Assembly: GCA_016782885.1 (NCBI GenBank)
Contig: JADHXQ010000031.1
Span: 1-43,460 of the forward strand
DNA from: Phycisphaerae bacterium
GTDB lineage: Bacteria; Planctomycetota; Phycisphaerae; SM23-33
DNA length: 43,460 nt
Direction of reading: 5' to 3'
Positions 34,969 to 42,275 of this stretch are shown here, in pieces. The notes beneath the pieces are model-generated. The model was not told where the DNA came from. It made no database searches and was given only the letters and a program-made list of their open reading frames with translations. The position numbers and the translations under genes were made by a program. Numbering within the stretch: position 1 is the stretch's first letter; every line of letters starts with the position of its first letter.

Positions 34969-36342
34969 CTAGACCAGGTCTTCCGGGCGCCATCCTTTTC
35001 TTGCCGGAATCTGGAACAGGGCCTTGGCCGCGTCGTTGCCCTTGATTGTCTGGGTCTTGACGTCCCAGTCCAGGGCCTTGCCCGTTCGGATCGCCAGTGT
35101 GCCCAGGACGATCAGTTCCGCCAGCGGCGCCGAGTAACTGAAATCGGAGCAGCTCTTCTTCTTGTCCCGCATGGCCTGCATCCAGTCGCCCTGGATTCCG
35201 TTCTTGACGCGGGGAAGCGTCTTGGGGACGCGCTTGGACTCATTGGCCTTGCTCTTGTAGTCATCCCACTTGGCTGTGGGGTAGAGCATCGGGCTGTTCG
35301 GTCGCATACCCTGATGGCAGATTCCGCCCTTGGTTCCGACCATGATCAGTCCGCCGCCGCGACTGATCTTACCGTCATAACCATCGGGCGCCTTGGGCAT
35401 GGTCGGACCTTCGTACCATTTGACGCTGACCTCCGGCTGCTTGCCGCGGGCCGGGAACTTGTAGGTAACCACCGACCCGTTGGGCGTGTGGAGGTTGTTG
35501 GGCTTGTCGTGCATCTCGACCTCGACTCGCGTCGGGGCGCCCAGGTCCATCGCCCAGTACGGAGTGTCGATGGTGTGGCACCCGATGTCGCCCAGCCCAC
35601 CGCAACCGAAGTCCCACCAGGGGCGCCACGTCGTCGGGTGGAACCGCCTGCTGAACGGGACCTTCTTTTCACACGGTCCGACCCACAGGTCCCAGTCCAT
35701 ACCCGCGGGAATGGGTTCGGGCTTGGGGAACGCGGTCTGGACCTGCCCGTTGAAGCCCCATCCGCCCTTGGGACGGTCGGTCCAGGTGATAACTTCCTTG
35801 ACATCTCCGATGAGCCCGGCCTGATACCATTCCTTGACCAGGCGGGCGCCTTCGAATGCGTGGCCCTGGTTGCCCATCTGGGTGACAAGGTTCTTCTTGT
35901 TCGCGAGTTCCAGGAGCGTGCGAATCTCCCACAGCGAGTGGGCCAGCGGTTTCTCGACGAACACGTGCTTGCCCATGCTCATTGCCATGTAGGCGATCGA
36001 GAAGTGACTGTGGTCCGGCGTTCCCACGCCCACGGCGTCGATCTTCTTGCCCATCTCCGAGAGCATCTTGCGGAAATCCTTGTACGGCTTGGCGCCCTTG
36101 AACTGCTTTGTGCCCCTGTCGACGATCTTCTGGTTCACGTCGGCCAGCGCGACGACCTCGCCGCCGTGCCTCGCGGAGTTGTTCAAGTCGCCCCAGCCCT
36201 GGTTACCGAAACCGACCCAGGCGAGAGCGATCTTGTCGTTGGCGCCGAAGACCGTGCTGGGGACAAACATCGGAATAGCGGCCGCGGCCGCTGTGCTCTT
36301 GAGAAACGTTCGACGTGATAAACCTGTTGTTTTCCTGGACAT
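34969..36342 (-). CDS. Tat-exported Gfo/Idh/MocA family oxidoreductase
   Basis: 457 residues from the ATG at 36342, chosen because AGGAG lies seven bases upstream and because a twin-arginine signal (LSRRTFLKSTAAAAAIPMF) then starts the protein. The NAD(P)-binding Rossmann part begins ALAWVGFGNQGWGDL, with VVALADVN as the second strand, and the conserved Lys is in FVEKPLAHS. The C-terminal dehydrogenase domain contains GGLGDIGCHTIDTPYWA. Proteins of this family oxidise, reduce or epimerise sugars and related polyols; export by Tat fits a protein folded with its NAD(P) cofactor before transport. Its substrate cannot be read. No other sugar gene is adjacent except the SDR gene on the other strand. 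Confidence 0.92.
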   Translation of the reverse strand: MSRKTTGLSRRTFLKSTAAAAAIPMFVPSTVFGANDKIALAWVGFGNQGWGDLNNSARHGGEVVALADVNQKIVDRGTKQFKGAKPYKDFRKMLSEMGKKIDAVGVGTPDHSHFSIAYMAMSMGKHVFVEKPLAHSLWEIRTLLELANKKNLVTQMGNQGHAFEGARLVKEWYQAGLIGDVKEVITWTDRPKGGWGFNGQVQTAFPKPEPIPAGMDWDLWVGPCEKKVPFSRRFHPTTWRPWWDFGCGGLGDIGCHTIDTPYWAMDLGAPTRVEVEMHDKPNNLHTPNGSVVTYKFPARGKQPEVSVKWYEGPTMPKAPDGYDGKISRGGGLIMVGTKGGICHQGMRPNSPMLYPTAKWDDYKSKANESKRVPKTLPRVKNGIQGDWMQAMRDKKKSCSDFSYSAPLAELIVLGTLAIRTGKALDWDVKTQTIKGNDAAKALFQIPARKGWRPEDLV

Positions 36343-36422
36343 CGCAAACTCCTGTAGTACTCGTTGTGTTGGTGACCGTTCATGCCCCTGGGGGCCCGGG
36401 GATTTCAACGCCCGTACATGGT

Positions 36423-36480
36423 GTAACGTAACGGTTCTCCCCGGATTTCACAAGAACTGCATCCGGTTTCAAATCGGGGG
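36423..36480. repeat. 58-base direct repeat, copy A (beside hicA)
   Basis: Gap-free match to copy B at 37040-37097: 9 of 10 bases at the left end (GTAACGTAAC versus GTAGCGTAAC), a diverged 13-base middle, then 29 of 35 bases at the right end (core TTTCACAAGAA ... TTCAAATCG). The two copies bracket the hicBA pair in the same orientation. Confidence 0.6.
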
Positions 36481-36484
36481 GGCG

Positions 36485-36497
36485 CATGTCAGACATG
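36485..36497. promoter_or_regulatory. Short palindrome CATGTCaGACATG
   Basis: A perfect 6-base inverted repeat around a single A, in the gap between hicA and the oxidoreductase gene, about 140 bases upstream of the latter's start. It could be a regulator site; short enough to arise by chance. Confidence 0.25.
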
Positions 36498-36531
36498 GGC
36501 GTGAATGCGTGTTAACGTGCAGGGCAACCGC

Positions 36532-36753
36532 TCACCGAAGGTTGATGAACTCCTCGACGGTCATGCCCGCCGCACGGATCAGCGCCCTCAAGGTTCCCGG
36601 CGCCAGTTCGCGGTGTAGAGGTATCGACAGACTCGCGGTCTCGCCAGCCTTAAGCATCACGACATGGCTACCACGTTGCCTGTCTTGGCGCCACCCGTCG
36701 CGCTGGAATCTCCGGATACACTCCTTGCCGGATACAACCGGAAGCTTCGGCAT
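36532..36753 (-). CDS. hicA: HicA-type mRNA interferase toxin
   Basis: 73 residues from ATG 36753. This toxin has a double-stranded-RNA-binding-like fold that cleaves mRNA. The characteristic GSHVVM segment carries the catalytic His (H30), preceded by RRFQRDGWR and followed by the SIPLHRELAPGTLRALIRAAG helix (split at the usual PxHxE turn). The start overlaps the hicB stop (TAATG), fixing the start and indicating coupled translation. A longer upstream frame exists but runs through hicB and lacks family similarity. Confidence 0.9.
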   Translation of the reverse strand: MPKLPVVSGKECIRRFQRDGWRQDRQRGSHVVMLKAGETASLSIPLHRELAPGTLRALIRAAGMTVEEFINLR

Positions 36754-36959
36754 TACACACCGACCTCGATTTCTCGGGTTGCGATCGTAAGCGGCATCCC
36801 GCTGGCGGCGCGGGCCTCGATGCAAACCTGAATCGCCTCTCGAATATTGGCCATTGCTTCGGCCTCCGTCTTGCCCTGCGAAATGCACCCGGGAATGGAT
36901 GGGCACTCGGCGACGATCATTCCCGTTTCATCACGTTCAAGGGTTACGATCAGTTTCAT
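36753..36959 (-). CDS. hicB: HicB-type antitoxin, short form
   Basis: 68 residues, the partial RNase H-like fold of HicB: LIVTLERDETGMIVAECPSI, PGCISQGKTEAEAMANIREA, then a short C-terminal strand. It neutralises HicA. The usual C-terminal DNA-binding domain is missing, as in other short HicB proteins, so promoter autorepression would need another route. AGGAG lies a few bases upstream of the ATG. The antitoxin gene precedes the toxin gene, opposite to the HigBA-like pair. Confidence 0.9.
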   Translation of the reverse strand: MKLIVTLERDETGMIVAECPSIPGCISQGKTEAEAMANIREAIQVCIEARAASGMPLTIATREIEVGV

Positions 36960-37039
36960 GATCTGCTCCTGCTTAGCGTTATACCCGGTGCGCCTTCAAC
37001 ACGGCTTCATACGATTTCAACTCCTATACATATTGTATT

Positions 37040-37097
37040 GTAGCGTAACTGCCCCCATTTTGTTTCGCAAGAATTTCATCCAGCTTCAAATCGAGGG
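37040..37097. repeat. 58-base direct repeat, copy B (upstream of hicB)
   Basis: Partner of copy A (36423-36480) in the same orientation; about 41 of 58 positions agree by eye with no gaps. It lies about 80 bases before hicB on one side and directly before the promoter of the SDR gene on the other. Confidence 0.6.
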
Positions 37098-37100
37098 GTC

Positions 37101-37129
37101 TTGAGCATACGACGATCCAGGTGTAGACT
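37101..37129 (+). promoter_or_regulatory. Candidate promoter for the SDR gene
   Basis: TTGAGC (37101-37106) and TAGACT (37124-37129) are separated by 17 bases. The leader would be about 50 bases and includes AAAGGA seven bases before the ATG at 37186. Confidence 0.5.
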
Positions 37130-37185
37130 ATGCCCACCGATGACCCGGACGATGAGTCGGTTAACTATTAACAAAGGAAAATGCG

Positions 37186-38127
37186 ATGTGTAACAGTAAT
37201 CTGGATATGTTTGGTCTAGCGGGCAAAAAAGCTCTGGTAACCGGCGGGTCGGTTGGAATAGGCAAGGCCTGCGCCACGGCGCTGGCGATGGCGGGCGCCG
37301 ATGTCGCGATCGCCGATATAGATGAACCGACCGGCGAGAAGACCGCGGAAGGCCTTCGCCAAATGGGCGTCAGCAGCATCTTCGTTAAATGCGATGTCAC
37401 GTCGAAAGACCAGGTCCAGGCCATGGTCGCAAAGGCGGTCGAAGAATTCGGGCGGCTTGATATCGGCGTGAACAACGCGGGCATAGCGATTCTCGGCGGC
37501 GATGAAGCCCTCGACCAGTCCGCGTGGGACAAGGTGATCGCGGTCAATCTCACCGGCGTGTGGCTCTGCGCCCAGGCCGAAGCCCGGCAGATGATCGAGC
37601 AGGGCGATGGCGGTAAGATAATCAACACCGCTTCGATGTCCGCGAGAATCGCAAACTGCAACGCGTCATACGATGCCTCAAAGGCGGGCATCGTTCACAT
37701 GACCAAAACTCTCGCCGCCGAATGGGGGCGGTTCAATATCAACGTGAACTGCTTCAGCCCCAGCTATCTTCTGACTCCGATGCACGCTTCAACCCCGCTC
37801 GAGGCCAGGGAGTGCATTCGCAACCTGACGCCCATGGGCCACATGGAACGCCCCGAGGATCTCTACGGGACAATTATCTTCCTCGCGTCGGCGGCTTCGA
37901 ACTACGTGACGGGCCACGATCTTCTCGTCGACGGCGGCCACACGTTGAACGCGTGGCTCGTGCCTCTGGGCAGGGAAGTCCCCCCGCGCGTCAGTCCGGA
38001 AGAGGAAGTCGTTCAATTGAAGAAAGACCTGGACGCCATGGGCGTCGAGTACGATGAAAACGGCATTAACGAGGACCTTCATCCCGAAATAGCCAACGCC
38101 TTCAAGGGAATGCTGGGGCTGGAATAG
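37186..38127 (+). CDS. Short-chain dehydrogenase/reductase (classical SDR)
   Basis: 313 residues. A cytosolic NAD(P)-dependent oxidoreductase. The cofactor motif TGGSVGIG lies at 19-26, NNAG at 96-99, the active-site Asn at 121, Ser near 150-152, and Tyr162/Lys166 in YDASK. An acidic residue ends the second strand (IADID), which favours NAD over NADP. The usual family end, VDGGHTLNAW, is followed by about 50 extra residues that are acidic and helical (EEEVVQLKKDLDAMGVEYDE). Similar SDRs act on polyols and sugar acids, and the Gfo/Idh/MocA gene nearby is compatible with this, but the substrate is unknown. AAAGGA precedes the ATG by seven bases. Confidence 0.93.
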   Translation: MCNSNLDMFGLAGKKALVTGGSVGIGKACATALAMAGADVAIADIDEPTGEKTAEGLRQMGVSSIFVKCDVTSKDQVQAMVAKAVEEFGRLDIGVNNAGIAILGGDEALDQSAWDKVIAVNLTGVWLCAQAEARQMIEQGDGGKIINTASMSARIANCNASYDASKAGIVHMTKTLAAEWGRFNINVNCFSPSYLLTPMHASTPLEARECIRNLTPMGHMERPEDLYGTIIFLASAASNYVTGHDLLVDGGHTLNAWLVPLGREVPPRVSPEEEVVQLKKDLDAMGVEYDENGINEDLHPEIANAFKGMLGLE

Positions 38128-38168
38128 ATGGCGGAAAAGGGGACATTGGGATCAGCCCCGATGACCTC

Positions 38169-38510
38169 TTAATTATTGGGATCGGTCGGGGCGGTTTTGA
38201 TCTTTGGGCGGATTGAGAGCCATTCCACGCCATGGGTTTTTATATGCTCAAGCAGTTTTTCATTCTTGATGGACTTGTGCAGCAGGATATCAACTTGCTG
38301 CGGGATGGAAAGTTCGTTAATGGCCTCGGCGAATTTCGCGTGATCGGTCAAGGTCAATTCGCGGCCGAACAACGCTATGTCCACATCAGAAGTGGGCGTA
38401 AATGTTCCCATGGCGCGGGAGCCGAACAATACCACACGCTCCACCCGCCGGCTGGATGAGAGTATTTCGATGATCGCTTTGCGGTGTTTGTCTTTCAGTC
38501 CATCTATCAT
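38169..38510 (-). CDS. mntA: MNT-type nucleotidyltransferase antitoxin (MntA-like)
   Basis: 113 residues from ATG 38510, which overlaps the preceding stop (ATGA). The nucleotidyltransferase motif is complete: G30-S31, ten residues, then D42-V-D44 (GSX10DXD) within VVLFGSRAMG and SDVDIALFG. In characterised HEPN/MNT pairs the MNT protein inactivates the HEPN toxin by attaching AMP units to a tyrosine. The gene is downstream of its HEPN partner in the same operon. A longer frame starts at 38543 but would overlap the partner by 37 bases and is unlikely. Confidence 0.87.
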   Translation of the reverse strand: MIDGLKDKHRKAIIEILSSSRRVERVVLFGSRAMGTFTPTSDVDIALFGRELTLTDHAKFAEAINELSIPQQVDILLHKSIKNEKLLEHIKTHGVEWLSIRPKIKTAPTDPNN

Positions 38511-38923
38511 GATGAGTCGCGTTTGGTCTCCAACGTATCGCAAATCCTTTGCAGCAGTGGATAGTATTGATTCTTGATCAGATTTTCGGCCTGGCGGGCA
38601 ATCTCTTCCTCGTAGGTGTGACAGAGCAAATTACGTTTACTTATTGCATCCAGAAAGACCTCGCTGTCATCTTCGCTGATATATTCCATCTCAAAACTCT
38701 TGCGGGCGACTTCGCGCGGGCTCTTTACGTTATGGCCTTCGTAAAAGAGCAGGTCCTTCAGTACTTTCCAGGCAAGTTCGAAAGAGAACTCGAACATCTG
38801 CACCAGTCCGGCACGCTCGAGGTCGGAGTAATCGGCTTTATCACAGGCCGCACCAAGCTGAGCTAATGCTTTACCAAAGTTCTCCAGACGTTGCCGCCAG
38901 CGTATTTCATCAGTGTTACTCAT
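38507..38923 (-). CDS. hepT: HEPN-type toxin / nucleotidyltransferase substrate-binding protein (HI0074-like)
   Basis: 138 residues, all-helical. It belongs with the HI0074-type substrate-binding proteins (RLENFGKALAQL, FEFSFELAWKVLKDLLFYEG). The HEPN RNase motif RX4HXY is intact: R97, H102 and Y104 in KRNLLCHTYEE. This supports RNase toxin activity restrained by modification of the tyrosine by the partner protein. AAGGAA precedes the ATG by about 8 bases. The stop overlaps the partner start by four bases. The promoter and inverted repeat directly upstream suggest autoregulation. Confidence 0.87.
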   Translation of the reverse strand: MSNTDEIRWRQRLENFGKALAQLGAACDKADYSDLERAGLVQMFEFSFELAWKVLKDLLFYEGHNVKSPREVARKSFEMEYISEDDSEVFLDAISKRNLLCHTYEEEIARQAENLIKNQYYPLLQRICDTLETKRDSS

Positions 38924-38944
38924 GAGATATTCCTTAGACGATAC

Positions 38945-38982
38945 GTTTCAAGGATTATGGCTTGAAACCACCACCCGGTCAA
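38945..38982 (-). promoter_or_regulatory. Promoter with embedded operator for the HEPN/MNT operon
   Basis: On the minus strand TTGACC (38982-38977) and CATAAT (38959-38954) are separated by exactly 17 bases. The -10 box sits in the centre of a perfect inverted repeat, GTTTCAAG (38945-38952) and CTTGAAAC (38961-38968). A protein bound to the repeat would block the promoter. The repeat ends about 20 bases upstream of the start codon of the first gene. Confidence 0.7.
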
Positions 38983-39029
38983 GCACCGGAGCGCGGTTCG
39001 GTACGCTCCTTTCTCTTCCGGACCTGCTC

Positions 39030-39045
39030 TGATATAATCGTAAGC
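39030..39045 (+). promoter_or_regulatory. Extended -10 promoter, leaderless start for the third HzsA-related gene
   Basis: TGATATAAT at 39030-39038 is an extended -10 (TGN then TATAAT). The ATG at 39046 follows after only seven bases, and no Shine-Dalgarno sequence fits between, so the mRNA probably begins at the ATG. Confidence 0.55.
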
Positions 39046-41487
39046 ATGAAAACACTCCTTATTTCTGTATTGCTGACGTTGATTTGTGCTTCCGCCCATG
39101 CCGCCGCGCCGGACCCCAAGGCGGTTCTGGGCAAGACGCCGATTCTGTTTACCGTTCATGCGCCCGACCGCGACGGAACGCACAGGTACATGGTTCCGAG
39201 CACATACGGGAAAATGGGCGCCGCGCTGAAGGTGCTCGATCCGGCGACGGGCAAAACGCGCGTGCTTCTCTCGGCGCCGAACGGGATCATACGCCGACCC
39301 TGCGTCAATTTCGACGGTAAGCGAATCGTCTTTGCGATGTGCAAAACCGCAAAGGACAAGTTTCACATTTACGAGATCCAGATCGCCCCGACCAGTCTGT
39401 TCACCGAAACCGCCGAGTGCAAGCCCAGACAACTGACCTTCGCACCGGACGTATACGATGTGGACCCGATCTACCTGCCGGACGGGAAAATCGCATTCTG
39501 CTCCACGCGCGACATCAAGTACGTACCCTGCGCCACCCAACGCGTTCCCCAGATATTCCGCATGGACGCCGACGGTGCGAATATTCACCAGATCACTCGC
39601 AGCACCGCACACGAAAACGAAATCTCGCTCATGCCCGACGGTCGTATCCTCTATTCCCGATGGGACTACGTCGACCGCAACTTTGGCGACGGGCACGGAT
39701 TCTGGGTCGCCAATCCCGATGGCGCCAATCAGGCGATCGTATGGGGCAACAATACCACCCACCCGTCGGCGGGATGGACATCGCGAATGATGCCCGGCGG
39801 ACGGGTGCTCTGCATACTCGGAACTCATCACGGATCGCTCGGCGGGGCAATGGCGATACTCGACACGCGAAAGACGATCGACGGGCGGGACTCCATCGTC
39901 CGCACCTGGCCCGAAGATGTCGTCAAGCGTTTTGAGTTTGAGGCCCCCGGCGGTAAGAAGGGGCGCACACACAAGATGACGGGCATCTGGCCGGAGGCGG
40001 CGAGAAAGCTTGTGCCCACGGATCACAATTACTGGCTCTACGGATGGACCGACGCGCTGAACAGCGTCAAGCCCTGGTACAACACGCCATTCCCGCTCAG
40101 CGATAAACACTTCCTTTATGTTGTCGCCCCAAACCGGGCGGCTCCGGCGGTGATCTGCCTCGGCGATGTCGACGGTAACGAAGTGAAGCTGTACGCCGAG
40201 AAGCCCGGTTGCTACGACCCCATGCCGCTGGCCCCACACCCCAAACCGGTGAACATTGCATCGTCGCGCGACTACAAGAACAATGACGGACACTTCTACG
40301 TTCAGAACGTTTACGAGGGCACGCATATGAAGGGTGTCGCCCCCGGTTCGGTGAAATACGTTCGCGTAGTCGAGGCCCTGAGCAAACAAGGCGTCTCCGG
40401 CGGAACATGGAGCGGGCTGGGTGTACAGGTGCCCGCGGTGAACTGGACCGACTTCACCGCCAAACGCATCATGGGCTCGGCGCCCGTGGAGTCTGACGGC
40501 AGCGCATCGTTCATGGTCCCTTCAGATCGCTTCGTCTACTTCCAATTGCTCGACAAAGACGGGATGATGATCCAGTCAATGCGCAGCGGCACGTCGATTC
40601 ACTCCGGCGAACGCCAGGGCTGTGTCGGGTGTCATGAGTCACGAACGAGCACCAGCAAAGTGTCTCTGACCGGTAAGCTCACCCAGGCGTTCAAACGCAA
40701 GCCCAGCCGACTCAAAACATGGTACGGCGAGACTCGCGCGTTCAGCTACACCGCCGAAGTCCAACCGGTCTTCGACAAGCACTGCATCAAGTGCCATGAC
40801 TTCGGCGGTAAGGGCGCCAAGAAGGTGGTCCTCGCCGGCGACAAGGGATTTGCTTTCAACATGTCGTACAGCGAACTCCAGCACAAGGGCTACACAGGCG
40901 CGATCGGCGCCGGACCGGCTGCGCATATGCCCGCCGGGACCTGGGGCTCGCGAGCCAGTTCGCTGATCAAACACCTCAAGAAAGGTCATCAGAAGGTCAA
41001 GCTGGACGCCGAGAGCATGGATCGCCTGTGTACGTGGATCGACCTGAACAGCCCGTACTATCCCACCACATTCGCCGCACGCCCCGGCAGCAGACCCGGG
41101 CGGAACCCGCTGCCCGGTAACAGGACAGGACGCTTCTTCAAACTGACGCGGTTGAACAATAACTCTATCGGTTCGGCCCAGGCTTTCATTGGCCAGCAGG
41201 TCTGCTTCGACCGGCCCGAAAAGAGCCCGTGCCTGGCGAAGCTGAAAAGCAAACCGGCGGTTTATGCTGAAGTGCTCGCGATAATCCAGGCCGGAAAGGC
41301 GTCCCTCGAAAAACTCCCCCGCGCCGACATGCCCGGCGCCAAATTAACCCTGAACGACAGAGACCGCAAACGCCGGGCGCACCGCGAAAAGTATTCGGCG
41401 ATCGAACAAAAGGTCCGCGCCGCCATCCGCGGCGGAACAAAAGTAATCGACTCCCACAAAGCCGAGAATAATACGATGGGGTTGTAA
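39046..41487 (+). CDS. Exported HzsA-related di-heme propeller protein, short form
   Basis: 813 residues from ATG 39046, which exposes a clean signal peptide (MKTLLISVLLTLICASAHA). The propeller (about 30-480) shows TolB-like blades (VDPIYLPDGKIAFCSTRD, ISLMPDGRILYSRWDYVDR). Two heme motifs follow, C526-VG-CH530 and C580-IK-CH584, the second in EVQPVFDKHCIKCHD. The C-terminal ~150 residues include a Lys/Arg-rich helical tail. It shares the propeller and cytochrome regions with the tandem pair at 27688-34882, for example KRIMGSAPVESDGSA versus KRIMGTVPVEPDGSA, but lacks both the ThuA-like and the FGE-fold domains. Transcribed alone, divergent from the HEPN/MNT operon. Confidence 0.86.
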   Translation: MKTLLISVLLTLICASAHAAAPDPKAVLGKTPILFTVHAPDRDGTHRYMVPSTYGKMGAALKVLDPATGKTRVLLSAPNGIIRRPCVNFDGKRIVFAMCKTAKDKFHIYEIQIAPTSLFTETAECKPRQLTFAPDVYDVDPIYLPDGKIAFCSTRDIKYVPCATQRVPQIFRMDADGANIHQITRSTAHENEISLMPDGRILYSRWDYVDRNFGDGHGFWVANPDGANQAIVWGNNTTHPSAGWTSRMMPGGRVLCILGTHHGSLGGAMAILDTRKTIDGRDSIVRTWPEDVVKRFEFEAPGGKKGRTHKMTGIWPEAARKLVPTDHNYWLYGWTDALNSVKPWYNTPFPLSDKHFLYVVAPNRAAPAVICLGDVDGNEVKLYAEKPGCYDPMPLAPHPKPVNIASSRDYKNNDGHFYVQNVYEGTHMKGVAPGSVKYVRVVEALSKQGVSGGTWSGLGVQVPAVNWTDFTAKRIMGSAPVESDGSASFMVPSDRFVYFQLLDKDGMMIQSMRSGTSIHSGERQGCVGCHESRTSTSKVSLTGKLTQAFKRKPSRLKTWYGETRAFSYTAEVQPVFDKHCIKCHDFGGKGAKKVVLAGDKGFAFNMSYSELQHKGYTGAIGAGPAAHMPAGTWGSRASSLIKHLKKGHQKVKLDAESMDRLCTWIDLNSPYYPTTFAARPGSRPGRNPLPGNRTGRFFKLTRLNNNSIGSAQAFIGQQVCFDRPEKSPCLAKLKSKPAVYAEVLAIIQAGKASLEKLPRADMPGAKLTLNDRDRKRRAHREKYSAIEQKVRAAIRGGTKVIDSHKAENNTMGL

Positions 41488-41563
41488 TAGAAGCGGCGCG
41501 ATCGCCGCTTTTGAATAATTCGGCCGGAGTCAGCGTCTACGTAGAAGCAGCGTCCCGCCGCTT
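41488..41563. repeat. REP/BIME cluster upstream of the RAYT gene
   Basis: Three REP-like units in alternating orientation. First, TAG followed by hairpin AAGCGGCG-cgat-CGCCGCTT (41491-41510). Second, on the minus strand, GTAG (41540-41537) followed by ACGCTGACTCCGGCCG. Third, GTAG (41541-41544) followed by AAGCAGCG-tccc-GCCGCTT (41545-41563), which abuts the ribosome-binding site GGAGG of the transposase gene. The GTAG tetranucleotide before a hairpin is the hallmark of REPs served by RAYT transposases. Confidence 0.8.
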
Positions 41564-41579
41564 GGAGGAGGCAACAAGA

Positions 41580-42275
41580 ATGGCCAGCGACCGTGATAAG
41601 GAAACGGCAGACACTGGCGCCGGGTGTACTAACGACCAACCGCCGGAAGCTGCCTCCAGGGTCTATTTTGACCCGCTCAGTCCCGTGGGCAGGCTCAAGG
41701 GCAATTTGCCCCATTGGCGGCAGGACGGGGCGACGTATTTTGTCACATTCAGGCTGGCCGACTCGATCCCTCAGGCGAAACTCCGTCAGTGGATCACTGA
41801 ACGCAAGCAATGGCTTGAACTCCATCCCGCACCGCACGATACTGATTTGCAACGCGAGTTTAATCAGTTATTCACGCAGCGTTTTCTAAAATGGCTCGAT
41901 GCCGGGTACGGCGAGTGCATACTCGCTGGACCTGACGTTCGAGGACTCGTCGCCGATGCGTTGCGACATTTTGACGGGCAGCGTTACAGGTTGGCCGATT
42001 GGGTCATCATGCCCAACCACGTTCACATGCTGGTTAGTCCTATTGGCGATCGAAAGCTATCGAGTGTCCTGCAGTCCTTGAAATCTTTCACTGCCCATGG
42101 GATAAACCGCCTGCTAGGCCGCCGGGGCACTATATGGCAAAAGGAGTCGTTCGATCACATTGTGCGCAGCGTCGAATCGTTCTTGTGGATCGCCCGGTAC
42201 ATTCAGGACAATCCAAGATCACTCGGTTCTGCTACATACACCCTTAACGCGGAATCGACGTTCGAGTTATTGTAG
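41580..42275 (+). CDS. REP-associated tyrosine transposase (RAYT, Y1/HUH family)
   Basis: 231 residues from ATG 41580, chosen for the GGAGGAGG eight bases upstream; an in-frame TTG at 41511 lies inside the REP cluster. RAYTs are domesticated single-strand endonuclease/transposases related to IS200/IS605 TnpA. The HUH motif is H147-V-H149 (MPNHVHMLV). The likely catalytic tyrosine is Y207 in RYIQDNP, matching the YxxxN-type position. The conserved HWRQDGATYFVTFRLADS segment lies at 45-62. The gene is flanked by REP hairpins on both sides and its TAG stop is part of the downstream REP GTAG. It is not bounded by classic IS ends. Confidence 0.92.
   Translation: MASDRDKETADTGAGCTNDQPPEAASRVYFDPLSPVGRLKGNLPHWRQDGATYFVTFRLADSIPQAKLRQWITERKQWLELHPAPHDTDLQREFNQLFTQRFLKWLDAGYGECILAGPDVRGLVADALRHFDGQRYRLADWVIMPNHVHMLVSPIGDRKLSSVLQSLKSFTAHGINRLLGRRGTIWQKESFDHIVRSVESFLWIARYIQDNPRSLGSATYTLNAESTFELL

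Noticed and set aside
36460-36480. TTCAAATC motif as the T-loop of a tRNA or an attachment site in a tRNA.
   Set aside because: The flanking bases do not form the T stem or acceptor stem, and no anticodon arm is found upstream. The match is short.
36754-36906. Longer HicA starting inside hicB.
   Set aside because: The extra residues are out-of-frame translation of hicB, and the TAATG overlap marks the true start.
38128-38168. Terminator between the SDR and mntA-like genes.
   Set aside because: GCCCCGAT and a GGGGC-containing stretch are loosely complementary, but the pairing is interrupted and extends into the mntA-like coding end, so it is too weak to call.
27688-41487. HzsA-related genes as evidence of anammox metabolism.
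   Set aside because: No HzsB/HzsC, hydrazine dehydrogenase or nitrite reductase gene is present. The similarity is to the propeller/cytochrome family only.
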